Numbered from the stretch's first letter, positions 25,206-36,400 are shown. The stretch: DNA of 46,994 nt from an uncultured Pseudomonadota bacterium (GCA_903928445.1 CAIYRB010000015.1:1-46994); one strand, 5' to 3'. Numbers and translations are program-made. Notes: generated by a model from the letters alone, not told the origin.

Positions 25206-28200
25206 CGTGGCTCCCCGACGACGCGAAACGACGACCAATAAGCCGGGTGATTGAAATACCGTCTGACCACTTTCTGCGCATGCCGCATGGCCTCGGCGCG
25301 CGACTCACCTGCGGCGAGGTAGCGATAAAATCGCTTCATCAAAACGGCACTGGCGACATCGCTGATTCGCCAGAGACTAGAGACGACGGTATTGGCTCCG
25401 GCGTAAAAAAATGCGCGCTCCATGCCGACGATTTCATCACCAGAGGAAAGTCGGCCGAGGCCGCTGTCGCAGGCCGACAGCGTCACTAGATCGGCTCTCG
25501 ACTCCAAAGCAAAGATATCGGCGACCGAAAGATCGCCCTCTCCCCCAGACGTTGACGCGAGAAATAACCGCGACTCTGCTGGATCATTGGGTCGAAATTC
25601 GGCATGGGTGGCTAAATGCAACACATCCAATTTGGGCGCCCATTCGCGCACCGCTGCCTTGGTGGCAGCGGCCCCTTGGCGCTGATCGCGAGCAGGAAAA
25701 TACCTCCCCATCACCTCGACTTCTTTACTGGCAAAAGGCAGCGCCTGAGCAGCTGCCGTCTCACCCGTAGGATTTGCCAGGGCCAGGATGCGTGTCGATG
25801 CGCTTAGGTGCCTAGGCTTTGGATCAAGCGTAAAGCGCGCCATCGTCGCACTCGTGAGATAGGACACGGCAAAACGGTCGATGACATCTTCACTTGCGCC
25901 TAGAGGAAGTGCCGCAAAAGGTAAAAAGTGCAGGCTGCCATGCGGGACAATGGCCAAGTGCTTGGCGCTACCTATTTGACTTAGCACAGGCGTCAGCAAA
26001 AGGTCGGCAAGCTCTTTACCAAGATAGTCCGTCGATGAAAAGTTCTGCATGAGCTCGCGATATTCGCGTACTTTAGCCAGTAAATCCTTAGCCGGCATCG
26101 GCACAGCCTTGCCGCTGATCTGACCGCCCACGAGCCACCAGATCAGGAGGTGATCCGTGGTGACCTGGTATTCGATCAGTGCGCTACCCGACCCGAGCAG
26201 ACGGCTGAGTTCCTCCTTGGTGATGGCATCGACAAGGGAAAAGTTCTCCCACTGCGCCTTTTCTTGAGGATTTGTTGGTACCTTCAGGTGCCTTCGTTGC
26301 GTCCCGAGGGCGTCGATAAAAGCCCGCCCGCGCCCGCGCTCGCTAATCGTCCAGGCTTGCTCATATCGCCCTAGTTGGGTCAGTACGGCACTATAGCCTC
26401 CGTAGACTTGCTGTACACCCACGTCGGAAATAAAGCCGCTGCGTGAATCCTCCGATTTTAAACCGGCACTCATCGCCTCAATCACCTTCAACGCCTCGGC
26501 GTAAGAGGCAGCGGCTTCGTTCTGAGCATCACGCTTATGTTGAGCGGCTGCTATACCAGCATGTGCGCGCCAAACGAAGTCGCGCATCGCCCCCTTGACT
26601 GAAATGGCAAGGGCTTTGCGAAAATAAGCCTCAGCCTCACCCCACTGCCCTTCTCTAAGCGCAATATCGCCAAGGCCAAACTGACAATAGGCTTCATTAT
26701 AGACCAAGTGCAGCTCTTCGCTGACAGCTAAAGCATCCTTTAACAAATCCTTGGCGCGGTTGAAGTCGCCCTTCAAAATAATACTAAGGCCCATATTGCG
26801 GTGATCATAAGCAATTGAGCTACGCGACTTGAGGTCGGTATCGATGCGCAAGGCAGCATCAAAAAAGGCGATCGATTGGTCAACAGCACCGTACTCTCGC
26901 GCCCAAAAGCCGTAGTTGTTGTAAAGCGAGGCCAGCGGACCTTGGAGCTTATAGTCCTGCGCTATTTTGACCGCTGCCTGAAACTCCGAAAAGGCTACTT
27001 TGTACTGGCCAAGTTTACCGGCGATCATCGCCTTCATACCCATGGCATCGACCTGTAAGCCAATGCGAGCCAGTTGAACCTTTACAAGAGCCGCAGCAGC
27101 AATCGTCAACTCATTGCGATCTTTAGCCTCCTGGAAAAGCCCCGCACGAAAGTAGGCGTTGGTGAGCATCTGTGAAGCGCGAACCCACAGGACCGTTTGC
27201 TTGACACGGTCGATATTCGGGATCACTTCCCGCTCCAAGATGGCGGACGCTGCATCGAGGTCGCCAATCGTCATCAACGTGCTGCTCTTGTCGATCAAGA
27301 CCGAGAGGTAGAGATCCTGCTTTTTTAAAGCCTTAAAGGCATCTGCTGCTTGGGTATAGTACTCCAGTGCTTTGACGCTATCGCTAAGATCGCGATTGTA
27401 AACATTGCCAATGTTTAGCAGCTGATTAGCCGCCTCATCAGGCTTGACCTTGGCGTACAAGCCACGAGCCTGCTCATACGCCGTTAAGGTGTCGCCGTAT
27501 CGATGTTGATTTTCAAAATTAATCGCGCGGTATTGCCAAACCTTGCCGAGCTGATCGGCCATATCCTCGGCCTTAAAGACCACTTCGGCCTGGTCTAACA
27601 GCCGACTGGCAACGTCCGCCTGACTGCCCTTGACGGCGATCGCCGCCGCCTCTAGCAGTGACCTAGCGTAGTCTACCGGATCCTTTTCCTCTTTTTTTGC
27701 TGCAGGAGCAACCGGAGCCTGCACCGCTGGATTCAGGCGTTCTGCCAGTCGCAATTGAAAAGGCAAAGCCCCTTCATAGTCTCGCTTTTGCACCAGAGAC
27801 TGGACCAAGCCCTTAAGCGCCATGTCCTCGCTATCACCTTTTAAAAGTCGCTGCGCGTCGTATAAAGAACGGCGATAGAGCACGGCAGCCGCGTCAAAAT
27901 CCTGGTCCGCCTTGGCATCGTCGGCAGCGTCAAGGGCTTTGGGCAATTGCTCTTTAGCAAAGGACTCCTCATCTTTGCCAGGAATGCCCGGATATCCGAG
28001 AACACGACCCGAAAGCTGCGCCGTAGCTGCGGCCTCCCCCACCGACGAAGTCGCTAACGCCGCATAGAATGCCGGCCAAGCCAGTGGACGTTTGCCGTCA
28101 GCCATAAAGACCGTCGGCACACCGGCGCTTAGGTGCGCTAATGAAAGAAATAGCCATCCATCGTGACCTTCACCACTGGCGTCAAGGTCGCGGTTTGCGC

Positions 28201-31200
28201 GCTCGACTTTGCCATAAATCACCGCGGTGGCACTGGGCAGGGTCGAGCCAGCTAGACGCTTTAGGGGAACATCGCTTTGGCTCGAACGCGCTCCCTTAAG
28301 CCCAGCGGCCACCGTGCTTTCCCCTGGCTCGACGTCGTTTAACCACAGCGGCAAATCGATATGCAACAGATCATAAGAGGTCAAGCGTTCAAGCAGCGGC
28401 GCCGGCGCCTCGAGTGCCACCGCTTGCATGGTACGCTTGGCATTAGCGGAGGCGAAGGTCGCTGCCGGCGGATCTTTCCCAACGTATCCCAAGCTTCCCT
28501 TGCCAAGGCGACGACCCTGAACGAATTCCGGCAGCAGGTCCAGAGCCGGAACATACGCCAGTAGGCGTTGCTGCAGGAGCCCATTGGTACTACCTAACTG
28601 TTCCCACGGCACTTCAAACAGCTCTTGATCGGGAACGAGAAAAACCGTGCCGCCTTGTTCAGGCATCGCTTTGCTTAGACCGGTGGTGTCGAATATCCGA
28701 GCATAGGTTGCCGTATCGAGGCTTTGCTTTGGCAAAACCCTACCGCGTCCAGTGCTGACCTTGCCTTTTGCCAAAAGCACTGCATAGACATCGCCGGCCA
28801 ACGATTTATGCACCCAAAGCGCTGCATCGGTATCCCCAAGCGCCTTAAAAATCTGCGGCGTGTCGCGTAGCGCCAACAGCTTATGACTACGAGCCTGGTC
28901 CAAACCGGAGCGCTGAGCCATATCGCTAAGCCGCATCAAAGCAAAGCGCCGCACCAAGGTCAATGCCACTGCCGCATCCGGATTGGTCCAGGCCGCGTCG
29001 AGCTGCGCCTCGAATAATTGCCGTGCCAAGCGTCGATCTGGCGGCGTGCGCAATACTCCACCCGAAGCAATCCAGCGGTCCAGAGCCTCGAAGGCTTTAG
29101 TCGTGTTACCGGCTTGGGCAAGACTCTTCCACTGGGTTTCGCCTTCCGTCGTCACACCTGGTACAAAATGCTGGTACGCCAGGACCGCACCAAGCGATGT
29201 TGCGGCTGGTGCAGCAATGGCTTTATAGACCGCCAGAGATTCCTCGAGACCAGTTTTTGCAGCTGTATCAGTCTTGCCGCCCCCTACCGTTAAACGCAGC
29301 GAGGAGGCGAGTTCCAAGCTAGTCGCCAGCGGCCGGCCTTGAGCTTTGACACCACTTTGGTAGATCGGCCGCAGCTGTGCTGACGTGGCGTCAAGATCGG
29401 CCAATTCACCGGCCAGCTCCTTGCTGCCAAGTAAGGCCAGACTCGCCAGCCGTAGCGCCACCCGCGCCCGGTTGATGCGGTTGGTTAATTCGCCGGGGGA
29501 ACTCAGTTTCTGGCCATCACCCGCTGCCACTTTCGCCGCAATGGCGGCGGCCGCATAAGCTGACTTTGCACCACTGTGAAATCCGGCCTTTAGACGCAGG
29601 TCACCAATGGCATTATCGACCAGAGCCTCGCTCTCGGCCAGATGCTTTTTATCTTGACCCGAGGCATCCTGCAAAACCTTCAAACGCTCCTCGTTGGTGG
29701 CGAGCGCCAGGTCGAGTCGCCCCATCTTTTCGTAGATTTCTGCCCGAAACGACAAAATAAGCAACCTTCTCGTGAGAAAATCAAAGCCCTTGGCCGCGGA
29801 GCTGCCGCCGCCCAGGGCGATCTTAATCGACGTGTCTTTGCTCTTCTTGGCCTCCTCCGCCGCTAATTTATCCGGACTTTGCAGCACCAAGTTCAGTGCG
29901 GCCTCGGCCTTGTCAAAGAGCACCAGTGCACCGCTATAGTCTTGACGCATAAAGGCGCAGTAGCCGAGGTTGGACAGGGTGCCGACTAAATTCACCTCTT
30001 GTCCGGTACGTTCCTGGATGCGACTAAGGCGCTCATACAAGGTGATGGCTTCAACAAAGTCGCCCTGTTCGCGGCGACTTAGTGCTAGGGAATCGAGTGA
30101 GTAAGCGATGCGTTCATCTTTGCCGACCCGTTCCCAGGCAGCCAGAGCCTGCCGCTGTAAATCTGCAGCCAAACCCAGTTCATCGATTTGAAAGGCCGAG
30201 CGGCCGGCGCGCTCAAACAAAATTGCTTCTGCACGAGCGTCGCGCATAGGGATCACCGACAGTAGATGCACCCGCTGCAAATAATAATCTAAGCACTTTT
30301 TGTAATTGTGCAGCGAATAGTAAGCTTGGCCAAGATTTTGCGCCAACCCAGCGCGCTCAACCGACGCGGGCTGACTAAGAAAATAGGCGTTTTGATACGC
30401 CTCAATCGCCAGCTCGCGCCAGTCTGGGTCACCGGCACCAAAAAAATCCCGGACTAAGCTACCGCGTTGGCTCAAAGACCCCACCAAGGATCCCGACCGG
30501 TAGTACTGCCACATGGTGAAGTTCTTCTGCATGTACAGCCAACCAAGCGTTTGATGGATCTGGAGAATTTGCCCGTTGAGCTGCCGCGCCTTCTCGACCA
30601 GCTCGGTGGCCTCATCGATCGCCGCAAGTCGCGCGCTAGGACCTACGGCTTGATCGATGGTGTAGGTTTTTGCATAGCCGTAGATATAGAGCCATTCCGC
30701 ACTCTTCGGCTGTTCGCCGACATGACGGGCGTACTCTTCGACCAAGTCACCGAGTGTCTGGTTCATAAATGCAGCATCGATGCGCCCGCGGTGGGCACTG
30801 ATGTTCTGCTCATCTTGGGCCAAAACCTGCGCATATACTTTTAGTGCCAGGCCGGGTTCTCGCTGCTTAAGGAGGTCTTCGCCACGACTTAGGTAGAAGG
30901 CAAACAGCAGGTCTTTGGCCTGAGTGATATACTCCGGACGGCCGTGCTCTAGACCTTGAGCCAAGCGCTTGAGGGTCGACTCGGCCAATTCAAAGCGCTC
31001 TGCCTTTAGGTCGAGTGGTAGCAGTCGCGTTGCCGCCTCGACCATGATTTCCGGTGATTCCGGATAAAGATCAATGATTTGCCGCAGCTCATTCGCAGCG
31101 ACCGCCTCCTTCCCCTGTGCCAAGAAGATTTCTGCGATCCGCATGTGAGCGAGAGCAGGCATCAGTGGAATGCCTTTAGCGGACACGCGCAGGGCCACCA

Positions 31201-32884
31201 ATTGCTCCAGCCGGTCGTCATGCCTCTCAAGAAGGCTAATCGCCGCATGGGCCGCGCGCCGTGCCACCTCGCGTTGGTCTGGATACTTAGCAGCCACCTC
31301 CTTTAGGACTTTGACAGCGGTATCATCATCGGCCGTTGCCGGTGTGATGACGCCAGCATAGTAAGCTGCCTCAGCCGCCAGTCGACGGTCTCCACCGTAG
31401 CTTTTCGCCACCTGCGCTAGCAGCTGATTGGCCGCAAAATATTGCCGCTGCGCGGCTAAAATTTGCGCCTTGAGTAGCTCAGCCTGACCGATGACACGCT
31501 TTGAGGATTGACTCTTTTTGGCAATATGTTCCGTGCTAACCAGCAACTCGGCTAGTTTTTGCGTCTGCTCAACGGTAAGATTTTCAGTGAACTTTGGATA
31601 ACCAATCGGTTCTAGATCTAACAAGATCATGGCCAGGTCAGCCAGTGCGTGGATCGCCGGATCAAAACCAGACTGCGCCTTGAGCTTGGCATAGATCCAC
31701 TTGGCTTCAGCAGTGCGCCCGTGTTGCACGACCCACTGCAATTCGCGCAAAGCACACTCCGCAGCAAGGTCGTCTTGATGCGCCAAGGCAAAGGCGGCCT
31801 CGGCGCGGCGGAGTATCAAGGACTTTTCATATTCATTCGAGCGCTGATCAAACTGTGCCATCACCACAGCCATATCGGTACTTAGCTTGCTCTGACCAAA
31901 TTCTGGAAAGCGAAAGATATCCAGACCCGACTCAGTTTTGAGTGCGGCATATAAATAGGGTCCGCGAATCTGCGGCGAATAGGCGGCAAAGGACGCCGCG
32001 GTCAACGGCATGATCAAGTAGTTTTCGCGTTGCCTCGCCTGCCTCTGGAGCGCTAAATCCAGTCGCCAAATAGTTGGTTGGTCATCTCCATCTAGCTTTC
32101 CATCACCGTTGGTATCGTCGCAATAGCGAATAAACAGCAGTGACTTGCCATCACCGGTAAACCTCGGCTGCCCATCCTGCAGCAGGCCACCAGCGGTCAC
32201 CTGCTCGATTTTGCGCGTGTCCATATGATAGATGTAAAGTGCACCAAGATTGACATAGGCCACCATCGTCCCATCAGGAGACACGCTAGGTTGGTCTCCC
32301 TTCAGATCAGCGAGCGGCTCCGGGGTCAACGTATCTAGGTTAGCCACCATCAACGCCGGCTGCTTGTCTCCAGGCAATCGCGCCGCGAACACCATGCGGT
32401 CGCTGCCAGGGAACCACGATGGGTTAGTGTCCTCGGTTTGTGGCGAGCTAATATCAAGTACGGTGCCCTCGGGATTGCCAAAGAACTTCGCCCACGACCT
32501 GCCTAATTTCAAGATATGCACATCGCCGGCAGCATCGGTACGCCGCGAAATAAATGCGACATAATTGCCATCTGGACTCAACACCGGGGCAAAGTCATCG
32601 GCCGAGTGATCGGTCACCGGGCGACCAAATCCACCGACCGTGGGCTTTACCCAAAGATCCTTGTTGCCGCCGCGGTCCGAGGTGTAAAAGACATATTCGC
32701 CGTTGGGCGACAGATCAGGGGAGAAATTTGATTCGCTGCCCGCAGTCACTTGCTCGGGCACGTAAAAGCTCAGACCAGGCGTGTAAGATTCTGGGTGAAA
32801 ATCCTCTAGATAGCGCCGGCTCTGGCATGCTCCCGCTAGGAGCACAACCGCCATGCTTGCCCAGAGCCGCCCGCTACTGCTCAT
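25202..32884 (-). CDS. Giant lipoprotein: PD40 propeller, TPR, dead CHAT, TPR, active CHAT protease domain
   Basis: The start is ATG 32884, overlapping the upstream stop (ATGA), giving about 2560 residues. The signal is SMAVVLLAGACQSRR with a probable lipobox. Domain order: a TolB-like PD40 beta-propeller (about 45-345; repeated SPDG/SPNG motifs) with a calcium-type EF-hand loop at D257-D268 (DTNGDGKLDGDD); TPR repeats (about 348-1150); a helical region; a CHAT-like domain (about 1390-1640) with degenerate catalytic positions; a second TPR block (about 1645-2160); and a C-terminal CHAT domain (about 2228-2555). The last has His2427 (LATHAEF) and Cys2472 (LSACDSG), the caspase-like dyad, both confirmed from codons. 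CHAT proteases act in bacterial gasdermin defence and type III-E CRISPR systems, but neither partner is seen here. An envelope role is implied by the lipoprotein signal and the AsmA/DUF1318 neighbours. Confidence 0.88.
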   Translation of the reverse strand: MSSSGRLWASMAVVLLAGACQSRRYLEDFHPESYTPGLSFYVPEQVTAGSESNFSPDLSPNGEYVFYTSDRGGNKDLWVKPTVGGFGRPVTDHSADDFAPVLSPDGNYVAFISRRTDAAGDVHILKLGRSWAKFFGNPEGTVLDISSPQTEDTNPSWFPGSDRMVFAARLPGDKQPALMVANLDTLTPEPLADLKGDQPSVSPDGTMVAYVNLGALYIYHMDTRKIEQVTAGGLLQDGQPRFTGDGKSLLFIRYCDDTNGDGKLDGDDQPTIWRLDLALQRQARQRENYLIMPLTAASFAAYSPQIRGPYLYAALKTESGLDIFRFPEFGQSKLSTDMAVVMAQFDQRSNEYEKSLILRRAEAAFALAHQDDLAAECALRELQWVVQHGRTAEAKWIYAKLKAQSGFDPAIHALADLAMILLDLEPIGYPKFTENLTVEQTQKLAELLVSTEHIAKKSQSSKRVIGQAELLKAQILAAQRQYFAANQLLAQVAKSYGGDRRLAAEAAYYAGVITPATADDDTAVKVLKEVAAKYPDQREVARRAAHAAISLLERHDDRLEQLVALRVSAKGIPLMPALAHMRIAEIFLAQGKEAVAANELRQIIDLYPESPEIMVEAATRLLPLDLKAERFELAESTLKRLAQGLEHGRPEYITQAKDLLFAFYLSRGEDLLKQREPGLALKVYAQVLAQDEQNISAHRGRIDAAFMNQTLGDLVEEYARHVGEQPKSAEWLYIYGYAKTYTIDQAVGPSARLAAIDEATELVEKARQLNGQILQIHQTLGWLYMQKNFTMWQYYRSGSLVGSLSQRGSLVRDFFGAGDPDWRELAIEAYQNAYFLSQPASVERAGLAQNLGQAYYSLHNYKKCLDYYLQRVHLLSVIPMRDARAEAILFERAGRSAFQIDELGLAADLQRQALAAWERVGKDERIAYSLDSLALSRREQGDFVEAITLYERLSRIQERTGQEVNLVGTLSNLGYCAFMRQDYSGALVLFDKAEAALNLVLQSPDKLAAEEAKKSKDTSIKIALGGGSSAAKGFDFLTRRLLILSFRAEIYEKMGRLDLALATNEERLKVLQDASGQDKKHLAESEALVDNAIGDLRLKAGFHSGAKSAYAAAAIAAKVAAGDGQKLSSPGELTNRINRARVALRLASLALLGSKELAGELADLDATSAQLRPIYQSGVKAQGRPLATSLELASSLRLTVGGGKTDTAAKTGLEESLAVYKAIAAPAATSLGAVLAYQHFVPGVTTEGETQWKSLAQAGNTTKAFEALDRWIASGGVLRTPPDRRLARQLFEAQLDAAWTNPDAAVALTLVRRFALMRLSDMAQRSGLDQARSHKLLALRDTPQIFKALGDTDAALWVHKSLAGDVYAVLLAKGKVSTGRGRVLPKQSLDTATYARIFDTTGLSKAMPEQGGTVFLVPDQELFEVPWEQLGSTNGLLQQRLLAYVPALDLLPEFVQGRRLGKGSLGYVGKDPPAATFASANAKRTMQAVALEAPAPLLERLTSYDLLHIDLPLWLNDVEPGESTVAAGLKGARSSQSDVPLKRLAGSTLPSATAVIYGKVERANRDLDASGEGHDGWLFLSLAHLSAGVPTVFMADGKRPLAWPAFYAALATSSVGEAAATAQLSGRVLGYPGIPGKDEESFAKEQLPKALDAADDAKADQDFDAAAVLYRRSLYDAQRLLKGDSEDMALKGLVQSLVQKRDYEGALPFQLRLAERLNPAVQAPVAPAAKKEEKDPVDYARSLLEAAAIAVKGSQADVASRLLDQAEVVFKAEDMADQLGKVWQYRAINFENQHRYGDTLTAYEQARGLYAKVKPDEAANQLLNIGNVYNRDLSDSVKALEYYTQAADAFKALKKQDLYLSVLIDKSSTLMTIGDLDAASAILEREVIPNIDRVKQTVLWVRASQMLTNAYFRAGLFQEAKDRNELTIAAAALVKVQLARIGLQVDAMGMKAMIAGKLGQYKVAFSEFQAAVKIAQDYKLQGPLASLYNNYGFWAREYGAVDQSIAFFDAALRIDTDLKSRSSIAYDHRNMGLSIILKGDFNRAKDLLKDALAVSEELHLVYNEAYCQFGLGDIALREGQWGEAEAYFRKALAISVKGAMRDFVWRAHAGIAAAQHKRDAQNEAAASYAEALKVIEAMSAGLKSEDSRSGFISDVGVQQVYGGYSAVLTQLGRYEQAWTISERGRGRAFIDALGTQRRHLKVPTNPQEKAQWENFSLVDAITKEELSRLLGSGSALIEYQVTTDHLLIWWLVGGQISGKAVPMPAKDLLAKVREYRELMQNFSSTDYLGKELADLLLTPVLSQIGSAKHLAIVPHGSLHFLPFAALPLGASEDVIDRFAVSYLTSATMARFTLDPKPRHLSASTRILALANPTGETAAAQALPFASKEVEVMGRYFPARDQRQGAAATKAAVREWAPKLDVLHLATHAEFRPNDPAESRLFLASTSGGEGDLSVADIFALESRADLVTLSACDSGLGRLSSGDEIVGMERAFFYAGANTVVSSLWRISDVASAVLMKRFYRYLAAGESRAEAMRHAQKVVRRYFNHPAYWSSFRVVGEPR

Positions 32885-33471
32885 AGCCTGCCCGCGCCAT
32901 GTGACGGCTTTTGCACCCATGACCCCGTGTCATCTTGATACCAGACCCCACCAGCCGCGCTGTCCCGCAGCATCTTGGCGTAGGTCATCTTGACGTTTGG
33001 CAGGTCGCGAGCGCTGAGATGCTCGTTGGCATCGATGATCCGCTGCCAGATGGCTTGACGATCGCGGTTTTCTTCAGCCGCAATCTGCGCGGCCAAGGCA
33101 TAGTCCTTGGTTGCAGGTGCCTCCCCCTTGACCAAGTGCCGAGGTAACAAGACGACGCTACCTCCAACCGCCTCGCCAAGGATCTGCTGTTGCTTGAGTT
33201 CGTCGATATCATCCTGATTGAATAGCTGATTTTGCCGCGCATCGAGCGCACTCTTCTTGCTGGGCGAAACTTTTACGGTGGGAGCATCAACCTTGGTTTT
33301 GAGGCCGCGGACCGACGAGGCAAGGATCAAATCATCATCGAGTTCTTTGTAGGTGCCCATGACTTGGTTTTCCAAGGCCGTACGCTGACTGGTCACGTCA
33401 AAATTGAAAGTACAGCCTGCCAAACCCATTCCTGCAATCATCAACCACCCACTGATTTCGAGCCGTCTCAC
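32881..33471 (-). CDS. DUF1318 (YdbL-like) lipoprotein
   Basis: The C-terminal half matches the DUF1318/YdbL pattern: AAEENRDRQAIWQRIIDAN, then NVKMTYAKMLRDSAAGGVWY and a final GSWVQKP. The N-terminus is a lipoprotein signal with lipobox GLAGC. The GTG at 33471 is preferred because AAGGAGG (33477-33483) lies 5 nt upstream, giving 196 residues. An upstream in-frame GTG at 33486 overlaps the AsmA-like stop. In E. coli, ydbL sits with ydbH (AsmA-like) and ynbE in an operon linked to outer-membrane homeostasis. The same AsmA-DUF1318 pairing occurs here, but no separate YnbE-like ORF is visible. Confidence 0.8.
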   Translation of the reverse strand: MRRLEISGWLMIAGMGLAGCTFNFDVTSQRTALENQVMGTYKELDDDLILASSVRGLKTKVDAPTVKVSPSKKSALDARQNQLFNQDDIDELKQQQILGEAVGGSVVLLPRHLVKGEAPATKDYALAAQIAAEENRDRQAIWQRIIDANEHLSARDLPNVKMTYAKMLRDSAAGGVWYQDDTGSWVQKPSHGAGRL

Positions 33472-33482
33472 CCTGTCCTCCT

Positions 33483-36400
33483 TCACCCGGCTCCACTGGC
33501 GGCGGGAGCTGATTGATCTTTCACATTTTGCAGCAACTGGCTAATCGGGAAGTGACTTAGTTTAGGTAACGGAATCGGCGCGCCGAGTAGACGCAGATCG
33601 ACATCCATACCTACCTCGCCATTTTTGAGCGGAATGATCACCTGCCGCACTTCGCCAAAGGCCAGTGCCTTGCGGATATCACCAATGGTTGGATTCTGCT
33701 CAAATGGATCGACGAAATACAGGATCATGCGCAATTGCTCTTTGCCAATCGACGAGATGTCCAGACCTCCTGCGATATCATTCGAACGCATGTCAAAGAC
33801 CAGATGCAAGGTCGCATCGATGTACGGGTTGGAAAACAGTTCAGACGACGAGGCCTTGCCGCTGAGGCTTGGGAAGCGTTCAATCAGCTTTCTGGTATCA
33901 AGCCTGGTCAAATGCACCGAGGCGCGAAGGCTTTGCGGAATCGAACTTGGCACCGGATTTGATGCATCAAAGGCCAACTGGAAGTCGCCCTCGATCTTGC
34001 CGCCGAGAAAGCCGATGACGAACTGATTGAGAGCGAACCAATTCTGGCGCAGCTCCATGTCAAACTCCATCTTCGTGAACTCCAGATTAGCGACTTCAAG
34101 GCGCTGGATCGAAAGCGGCCGCCTTTCCGGGTAGAACGGCCGGATCGAGCCGTAATCAACTGTCGCCACCAAGTTGCTTCCGGGCATCGGCCGGCTATCG
34201 CTCTTAGCCATGTAGGTCTGCACGGCATGGGCCATGGCCACCGCATCAGTATCCACTGCTGCGTCACCGTCACTCGCCACGACGACCTCGGGAAGTGGCT
34301 GGCTTTGGCTAGGCAAAGATGACCCAGCCGAAGCCACAGTGGCAGCTTTCACGACTGGTAGAGTTGAGGTGGGCGCGGTGACTGTGGTAGCCGGCTGCGG
34401 TAGTTTCACCACTTGCCGAAACGGAATCTGGCCACTCATCTTCTCTAGGGTGAGCAAGGCGGGATCATTTGGCTGTTTACCTGGCACCATCACGTTGAAT
34501 TGGGCGAACGATACGTAGCCGTCAACTCCGACGGTACGCATATCATCGCTATCTACGGCCAACCTAAGCCCCATGCGTCCGGAGGTCTTGATGCCGCCGG
34601 GGAGCTTCTCCTCGCCATTGTGTACGACCTGCGTATCCAGTTTGGCATGAAGACTTTGTGGTTTAAAATCAGCACCAATGCCCGCCGTTGCCCCAAGCTG
34701 GACGACGGTGCCAAACTCTGGCAGCCGCAGGGTTAAGTCGTGCAGCACAAGATTGTTCATTTGCTCCTGGCTCACTCGGCTGGTCAGCTGAAAATCAGCG
34801 ATGGGATGCGGCAAAACACCATCCATCGCTACCTTTCCTATGAACATTTTTGTTTCTACTTTGGTCAACATACGATGCAGCAGAGCATTCACCTGACTGA
34901 TGTCAACCGCCCCGTCGATGGCATTGTCGACACTGAGGTCAAACGCGAAGTGATCGACTGCCACGGGTTGCGGCGGCTTTTCCTCGACCGCGGCAACTGG
35001 CGCGGTCGTTGTTACCGCTGGAGCAGTTGTAGCCGCTGGCGCAGGTGTAGCCGCGCTGCCAGTGGCCACCGGCCCTGGGTTCTCAGCAGGCTTCGCCTGA
35101 GGCTTTGGCAAAATCAGGGTGAGGCTATCAAACTTTTGCGTAAAATCGAGCTTCTGTTGATGCGTCGAGCCCGCAAGGCTAAAACGAGTATCAAAGCCCT
35201 TGAGATTGATGTGATCAAGCGGCAATTTAGCATTGAGTTTGATCACATTGAGTTGCGTGCTGAATTGAATATCCGCTTGTTCCACCAGCTCCTTGGGCGG
35301 CGTCGTGCGAGGATTCGGCATGCGACCACGCACTCCGAGCTGGAGATCCACCGCGCCTGATAGTTGGGTTGGCATCACCGCCGTAAGCTTCAGCGGTTCG
35401 CTCAGCGGCAGCAGTATGGCATGAAGCTTGGCCAGTGAACTCAGACGCGCCTGCAGATTGGACCGAAGGTGGGTACAACTATCCAAGCAGTCGGCCATGG
35501 CGCTAAGCTCGGCAAGTCCTGTCAGCTCCAAATTAGCGTTGAGTCCCAGGTGCTCCAGATCTTGGCGACCCTCGGCGTCGATATCCAAAAACAACGGCAC
35601 ATCGACCGGTGCGATATGCTGGCCTTTGGCCGTGACATGAGATGCCTGGACATTCACCTTTAAGATTGGTGCCACCATCTGCGGCCAGAGGGCCCGAGCC
35701 GTAACCTTTGTGCTAAAATCAGCCACTCCCGCCGACACCAAACCAAGAGGCGTTTGCTTCTTGGCCGTCAATTTGGGCAGCTTGAGATCAAGGGCAAGAT
35801 CGACTTGTGATCCACCACCGCTAAGGGCTGGTCCGGCTGCAATCGACACGGAACCAACCAGTGGTTCCATCGCAATCCCGGTCGCCGGGAGGTCGACAAA
35901 CACCTCGTGCAGCCAGAGGGTTCCCGACACGTAAGGTAGGATCAAGTCCTTCGCCGCAGCTTTAAGTTTTTCTGGTTCGATCGTGCCGTTGATCTTAAAG
36001 TCTTCCAGAGAGATGTCCCCGGAGGCTTTGAGATCTGGCACAAAGGGCTTAGCGAGGAACGCCAGCTGCTTTAGATCTAGGTGCAGTTGCTGCTTCAATT
36101 TCAGCGTGATCTGCTCCATACGGCTGTCGGCAACGCTGATCGATCCGCCCAGGTTGTAGCTAACGGCGTCGGCTAGTTCGGCTTCCACGGTATCGATGCG
36201 TATGCCCTTTAAATCATCGCCGAGATTCACCGCGACTTTAGCTAAAGTCCTGAGATCCTTGTAGCTCGCCGCGGGCGTCGCTACATGGATGAGCTGCGTC
36301 GCCAAATCGAGCTTAGCCCGGCTCAGATTAGATAGTTCAAAGCGCAGGCCCAGAGCTGACTCGAGGCTGAGCGAACGCACCAACTTGGCTCCTGGTGCCG

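Noticed and set aside
25202..32884. Type III-E CRISPR (Craspase) or gasdermin defence locus, suggested by the CHAT domain
   Set aside because: No Cas gene, CRISPR array or gasdermin-like small protein is nearby, and the CHAT protein is a secreted lipoprotein, not cytoplasmic.
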